64,000 nucleotides of DNA. It comes from Pseudooceanicola antarcticus (GTDB lineage: Bacteria > Pseudomonadota > Alphaproteobacteria > Rhodobacterales > Rhodobacteraceae). Shown here piece by piece: positions 60,325 to 64,000 of the stretch (positions are counted from its first letter, which is position 1; the number at the start of each line of letters is the position of its first letter). Position numbers and translations under genes: made by a program. Location of the stretch: the NCBI RefSeq assembly GCF_900215355.1, contig NZ_OBEA01000007.1, forward strand, positions 62,001-126,000, written 5' to 3'. The notes beneath the pieces were generated by a model that made no database searches, was not told where the DNA came from, and saw nothing but the letters and a program-made list of their open reading frames with translations.

Positions 60325-60389
60325 TCACTGATCAAGACAAATAGACCGGCGTCGCTCCAGCGGCCCGGATGTGAATTTCCCGAGGTGTG

Positions 60390-60677
60390 TGTCGGGCCTC
60401 CCCTGAACTTATTTCCGGGGTCAAAGAGGCCGTGACGGGGTCCGTCCGGAGCATTTCTGCTCCGGACGGCTACTCAAGACAGGATACCGGGGGCCTCCCC
60501 GGCAAAGACCCTTCCGGCGCCCGTGGCACCGGGAGCGAAGAAGTAGTTGGTTGCAGCCAGGGCCGTCCCCGAGCCAGGGCTGAATGGTTTTGTTCAGGGG
60601 TGTGCCGGCGCGGAGGCTCGCGCCGGATGTTAACGAGTGCTGAGAGGGGCCGGGTCTTTGATCCGGCCCCTTTCTTT
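60390..60677 (+). ncRNA. Possible structured non-coding RNA or long structured 3' UTR
   Basis: Between the MarR stop and livF, about 290 bases contain a series of stems: GGCCTC/GAGGCC (60395-60400, 60426-60431), a perfect 11-base stem (60442-60452 with 60459-60469, ATTTCT loop), CCGGGG/CCCCGG (60487-60492, 60497-60502), CCGGCGCG/CGCGCCGG (60605-60612, 60619-60626), and a terminator with U-tract on the plus strand. No coding pattern is seen. I could not match it to 6S, SRP, RNase P, tmRNA or a known riboswitch. Confidence 0.4.
60646..60677 (+). terminator. Plus-strand terminator before livF
   Basis: GGGGCCGG (60646-60653) pairs perfectly with CCGGCCCC (60663-60670), followed by TTTCTTT. On the minus strand there is no U-tract, so it serves the plus-strand MarR/structured transcript, not livF. 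Confidence 0.88.
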
Positions 60678-60720
60678 GTCCTCGCATGCGGGCCCGCGCA
60701 GCAGCCCCGCGCATGAAGGT

Positions 60721-61414
<694 letters not shown>

Positions 61415-61428
<14 letters not shown>

Positions 61429-62161
61429 CAGCGGTCTCCGTTCCAAGGTAGGCGGCCTGCACCGCCGGATTGGCGTGGATCTCGGCGGCCGTACCATGGG
61501 CCAGGATCTCGCCGAAGTTCAGCACGGTGATCTCGTCGGCCAGCTCCATGACCACCGACATGTTGTGCTCGATCAGCAGGATGGTCGTCTCTGAGGAAAG
61601 CTCGCGGATCAGCGCCTTGAAGGCGGCGATCTCGCTTTCGGCCAGGCCCTGTGTCGGCTCGTCGAGGATCAGCAGACGCGGCATCGAGGCCAGACCCATG
61701 GCGATCTCCAGCAGGCGCTGATGCCCGTAAGAGAGATCGCCCGCCACCTCTTCCGCACGTTCGCCAAGTCCCACCCGGCCCAGGGCGCGGGCCACGGCCT
61801 CATCCACGGCGGCGCGGTTGCGGCCAAGGCGGCGGCGGGCGGCCAGCGCCACGTTCTCGTGGCACGACAGCCGTGCGAAGACGCTGGTGATCTGGAAGGT
61901 ATAGCCCATGCCCTGCGCGACCCGTCGGTGCGCGGGCATCTCGGTCACGTTCTTTCCGTCGAACCAGATCGCGCCATCGGTGGGCTCCAGCCGACCGATC
62001 AGCATGGACACGAAGGTGGTCTTGCCCGCCCCGTTAGGTCCGATCAGCGCATGGACGCGGTTCTTCTTCAGGGTGAAGTTGATGTCGTTGTTGGCCCGGA
62101 GCCCGTCAAAGCTCTTGCCCAGGGCCTCGGTGGTCAGGATCACGTCGCTTGCATGTCTCAT
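61415..62161 (-). CDS. livG: Branched-chain-type ABC transporter ATP-binding protein
   Basis: The 248-residue LivG ATPase starts MRHASDVILTTEALGKSFDG (an open frame upstream overlaps livM and is not used). Walker A is GPNGAGKTT, LivG-type FQITSVFARLSCHENVALAA follows, the signature is LSYGHQRLLEIAMGLA and Walker B LLILDEPTQGLAE. It overlaps livM by four bases and livF by 14, so all are one operon. Confidence 0.93.
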
Positions 62162-63096
62162 GGCAGGTCCTTCCACAGGCGGCGGCGGATCTCGCCCACG
62201 ATGCCCTGCGGCGCGAAGAGCGTCAGCAGCACCAGGGCCACGCCCGCGATCAGCATGTAGGCCTCGGTCACCTCGGTGGCGAGGTCGATCAGGTAGAACA
62301 TGAAGAGCGTGCCGATAAAGGGGCCAAGCACTGTGCCCGCCCCGCCCAGAAGCACCCATAGAAGCGCGAAGATCGAATATTGCACGCCCGCGAAGCTGGC
62401 ACCCACATAGCCGAAGAGCCCGGCATAGGCCGCCCCCGCCGCGCCCGAGATCGTGCCCGAGATGACCAGCGAGGCCAGCTTGCGCCGGCCGGTGTCATAG
62501 CCCAGCAGACGCGCGCGCTCTTCGTTTTCGCGCAGGGCCACGAGGACGCGGCCGAAAGGCTGGCGCACCAGCCAGAGCGAGATCATCAGCGCGCCCGAGA
62601 AGAGGATCAGCGCGACGATGTAGCGGGTGCTCTCGTCCGACAGGTCCCAGGGACCGATGGCACGCATGTCGCTGGGAACGACGAAGCCATCGTCTCCGCG
62701 GGTGAACTCCGAGAAGTAGAGGATGATCAGGTAGGCCGCCTGCGCGAACATCAGTGTCACGATCATGAAGCTGACGTCCTGGGTGCGCAGGGCCAGCAGG
62801 CCCACGACCAGCGACAGGAGCGCCGCGCAACCGACCCCGATGAGCCAAGCGGGCAGCGCGGGAATGGCGAAGTGGTAGGCGGCCAGCCCCATGCCGTACA
62901 TGCCGGCACCAAAGAACATGGCATGGCCAAGGGACAGAAGGCCGGTGTAGCCGAAGGCGATATTGTAGCCGATCGCATAGACCGCCAGCACCATCACGCG
63001 GGCGAAGATACCGTGGTGGTAGGTGGGCAGCAGGAAATGCAGCGCAAAGAGCACGGCGATGAGGCCGAGGTGGGTAATCAGGTCCTTGCGGGTCAT
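62158..63096 (-). CDS. livM: Branched-chain-type ABC transporter permease
   Basis: A 312-residue permease with about nine hydrophobic segments and the LivM signatures GYNIAFGYTGLLSLGHAMFF (about residues 43-62), ALRENEERARLLGYDTGRRK (about 187-206, the ATPase-contact loop) and LFMFYLIDLATEV near the end. It overlaps livG and livH by four bases each. Confidence 0.93.
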   Translation of the reverse strand: MTRKDLITHLGLIAVLFALHFLLPTYHHGIFARVMVLAVYAIGYNIAFGYTGLLSLGHAMFFGAGMYGMGLAAYHFAIPALPAWLIGVGCAALLSLVVGLLALRTQDVSFMIVTLMFAQAAYLIILYFSEFTRGDDGFVVPSDMRAIGPWDLSDESTRYIVALILFSGALMISLWLVRQPFGRVLVALRENEERARLLGYDTGRRKLASLVISGTISGAAGAAYAGLFGYVGASFAGVQYSIFALLWVLLGGAGTVLGPFIGTLFMFYLIDLATEVTEAYMLIAGVALVLLTLFAPQGIVGEIRRRLWKDLP

Positions 63097-64000
63097 CGGC
63101 TCTTCACTCCGAAGAGGCCCTGGGGCCGGAAGACCAGCACCAAGGCGACGGCCAGGGTGGCGATGATCTTGGCCAGCGTGGGCGTGAAGAAGACCGAGAT
63201 GATGCCGTCGGACATGCCGATGATCACCGCGGCGACCACGGTGCCCGCAAGGCTGCCGAGGCCGCCGATGATCACCACGATGAACGACAGCAGCAGCGCA
63301 TCGCCGCCCATCAGGTAGTGGGCCTGCTGGATCGGCACGATGAGCACGCCGGCGAGGGCCGCCAGGGCCGCTCCCGCACCGAAGACGATGGCGTAGACAC
63401 GTTCAACCGGGATGCCGAAGGCGGTGGCCATCTCGCCGTCAAGCTGGGTGGCGCGCATGATCAGACCGGCACGAGACCGGGTCATGAAGAGACGCAACGC
63501 AAAGAGCAGCACCACCGCAGCCACGATGACGAAGAGCTTGTAGCTGGTGGTCGACAGCCCCCAGGGGAAGTAGATCTGGAAGCCCTCTTCCCCGAACTCG
63601 AACCAGGGCAGCGCGATGCGGCTGTTGAAGGGCGCGATGACCGGCTTGGCATCCGGGCCATAACCCATGAGGGAGGCCTGCTGGATGATGTAGAGCACAC
63701 CGATGGTGGCGACGATGACCCGCTCGGGGTCGTAGTCCAACCGTTTCAGGATTGTGATATCGGCGGCGGCGGCGATGGTGCCCACGATCAGCGGGGCCAG
63801 CACGGCGGCGGCGATGAAATTGACGGCAGCGCCTCCGCCCAGGCCGGCCATGAACTGGGTCACGACCCAGGCCATCACGGCGCCCAGCATGTAGAACTCG
63901 CCATGGGCCACATTGACCACGCGCATCACCCCGAACACGAGGCTGAGGCCGCTGGCCATCAGCGCGAGGACAGCCGCCAGCACGGCGCCCTCCAGCATGG
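63093..64000 (-). CDS. livH: Branched-chain-type ABC transporter permease (N-terminus at window edge)
   Basis: A LivH permease of which 301 residues are seen from an ATG at 63998, two bases inside the window edge. The visible N-terminus MLEGAVLAAVLALMASGLSL already lies in the first helix (LivH usually has a further 10-20 residues before it), so the true start is probably outside. Signatures are FGVMRVVNVAHGEFYMLGAV and MRATQLDGEMATAFGIPVER. The binding protein gene expected upstream is not in the window. Confidence 0.9.
   Translation of the reverse strand, partial: MLEGAVLAAVLALMASGLSLVFGVMRVVNVAHGEFYMLGAVMAWVVTQFMAGLGGGAAVNFIAAAVLAPLIVGTIAAAADITILKRLDYDPERVIVATIGVLYIIQQASLMGYGPDAKPVIAPFNSRIALPWFEFGEEGFQIYFPWGLSTTSYKLFVIVAAVVLLFALRLFMTRSRAGLIMRATQLDGEMATAFGIPVERVYAIVFGAGAALAALAGVLIVPIQQAHYLMGGDALLLSFIVVIIGGLGSLAGTVVAAVIIGMSDGIISVFFTPTLAKIIATLAVALVLVFRPQGLFGVKSR

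Noticed and set aside
60605-60677. TPP (THI-box) riboswitch: CTGAGAGG and TTCAGGGGTG words
   Set aside because: The second half of the THI element (ACCC, GAACCTGAT, then the AGGGA end) is missing; the CTGAGAGG lies at the foot of a terminator hairpin. No thiamine gene follows.
60387-60716. 109-codon plus-strand open frame in the structured region
   Set aside because: It crosses several strong hairpins and a terminator, has no ribosome site and shows no protein-like composition.

Overview
The window is GC-rich, gene-dense DNA from an alphaproteobacterium. It is most likely a member of the Rhodobacteraceae (Roseobacter group). Pointers are the divergent phaZ/phaC-phaP-phaR polyhydroxybutyrate locus, a fused TrpE(G) anthranilate synthase, an HvrA-type small H-NS protein, ycjX/ycjF, and many ABC uptake operons with GntR, LysR, TetR and MarR regulators. 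No tRNA, rRNA, CRISPR array, transposase, integrase or prophage gene was found. The window reads as core chromosome with catabolic and uptake islands. Family calls come from reading motifs by eye; no database search was run.

Layout. 1-3114: a small membrane protein, secG, pyrG and a 22-residue membrane peptide. 3119-9447: a secreted protein, an SDR dehydrogenase divergent from a LysR regulator, an MFS (MHS-type) symporter, polyphosphate kinase 2, an unknown gene divergent from a TerB-like gene, with palindromes between them. 9634-20293: a cytoplasmic PhnD-like protein, a histidine-type amino-acid/amine ABC transporter, then glutamine-synthetase-like ligase, class I amidotransferase and a second ligase (a gamma-glutamylation route like PuuA/PuuD), a DegT-type aminotransferase and a 2-oxoglutarate oxygenase. 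20488-29704: truA, ycjX-GNAT-ycjF, ileS, a CHAP lipoprotein and ogt. 29763-35109: the PHB cluster with candidate PhaR operators. 35126-43462: a LysR gene, a dipeptide ABC transporter that includes a permease-ATPase fusion, a DUF1028 protein and a GntR repressor, with one sequence motif shared by the two control regions. 43632-51400: the reductive pyrimidine catabolism operon (N-carbamoyl-beta-alanine amidohydrolase, dihydropyrimidinase, a four-gene transporter and a GNAT gene), divergent from rutR with a near-consensus RutR palindrome between them. 51397-55331: a YigZ-like gene, a small H-NS protein, and trpE(G) preceded by a Trp-rich leader peptide. 55546-64000: a ketopantoate-reductase-like gene, an AA_synth/UPF0280/6-hydroxynicotinate-reductase-like operon divergent from a MarR gene, a strongly structured stretch ending in a terminator, and livFGMH (the last cut by the window edge).

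The most noteworthy signals are the tryptophan attenuator (trpL, 55284-55331), the Hnr-like/UPF0280/AA_synth module with its MarR regulator and nearby branched-chain-type transporter, the structured non-coding stretch 60390-60677, a dispersed foldback repeat family seen at five intergenic sites, and several near-perfect operators (RutR, PhaR and unassigned palindromes). Each is stated with what is seen and what is inferred.
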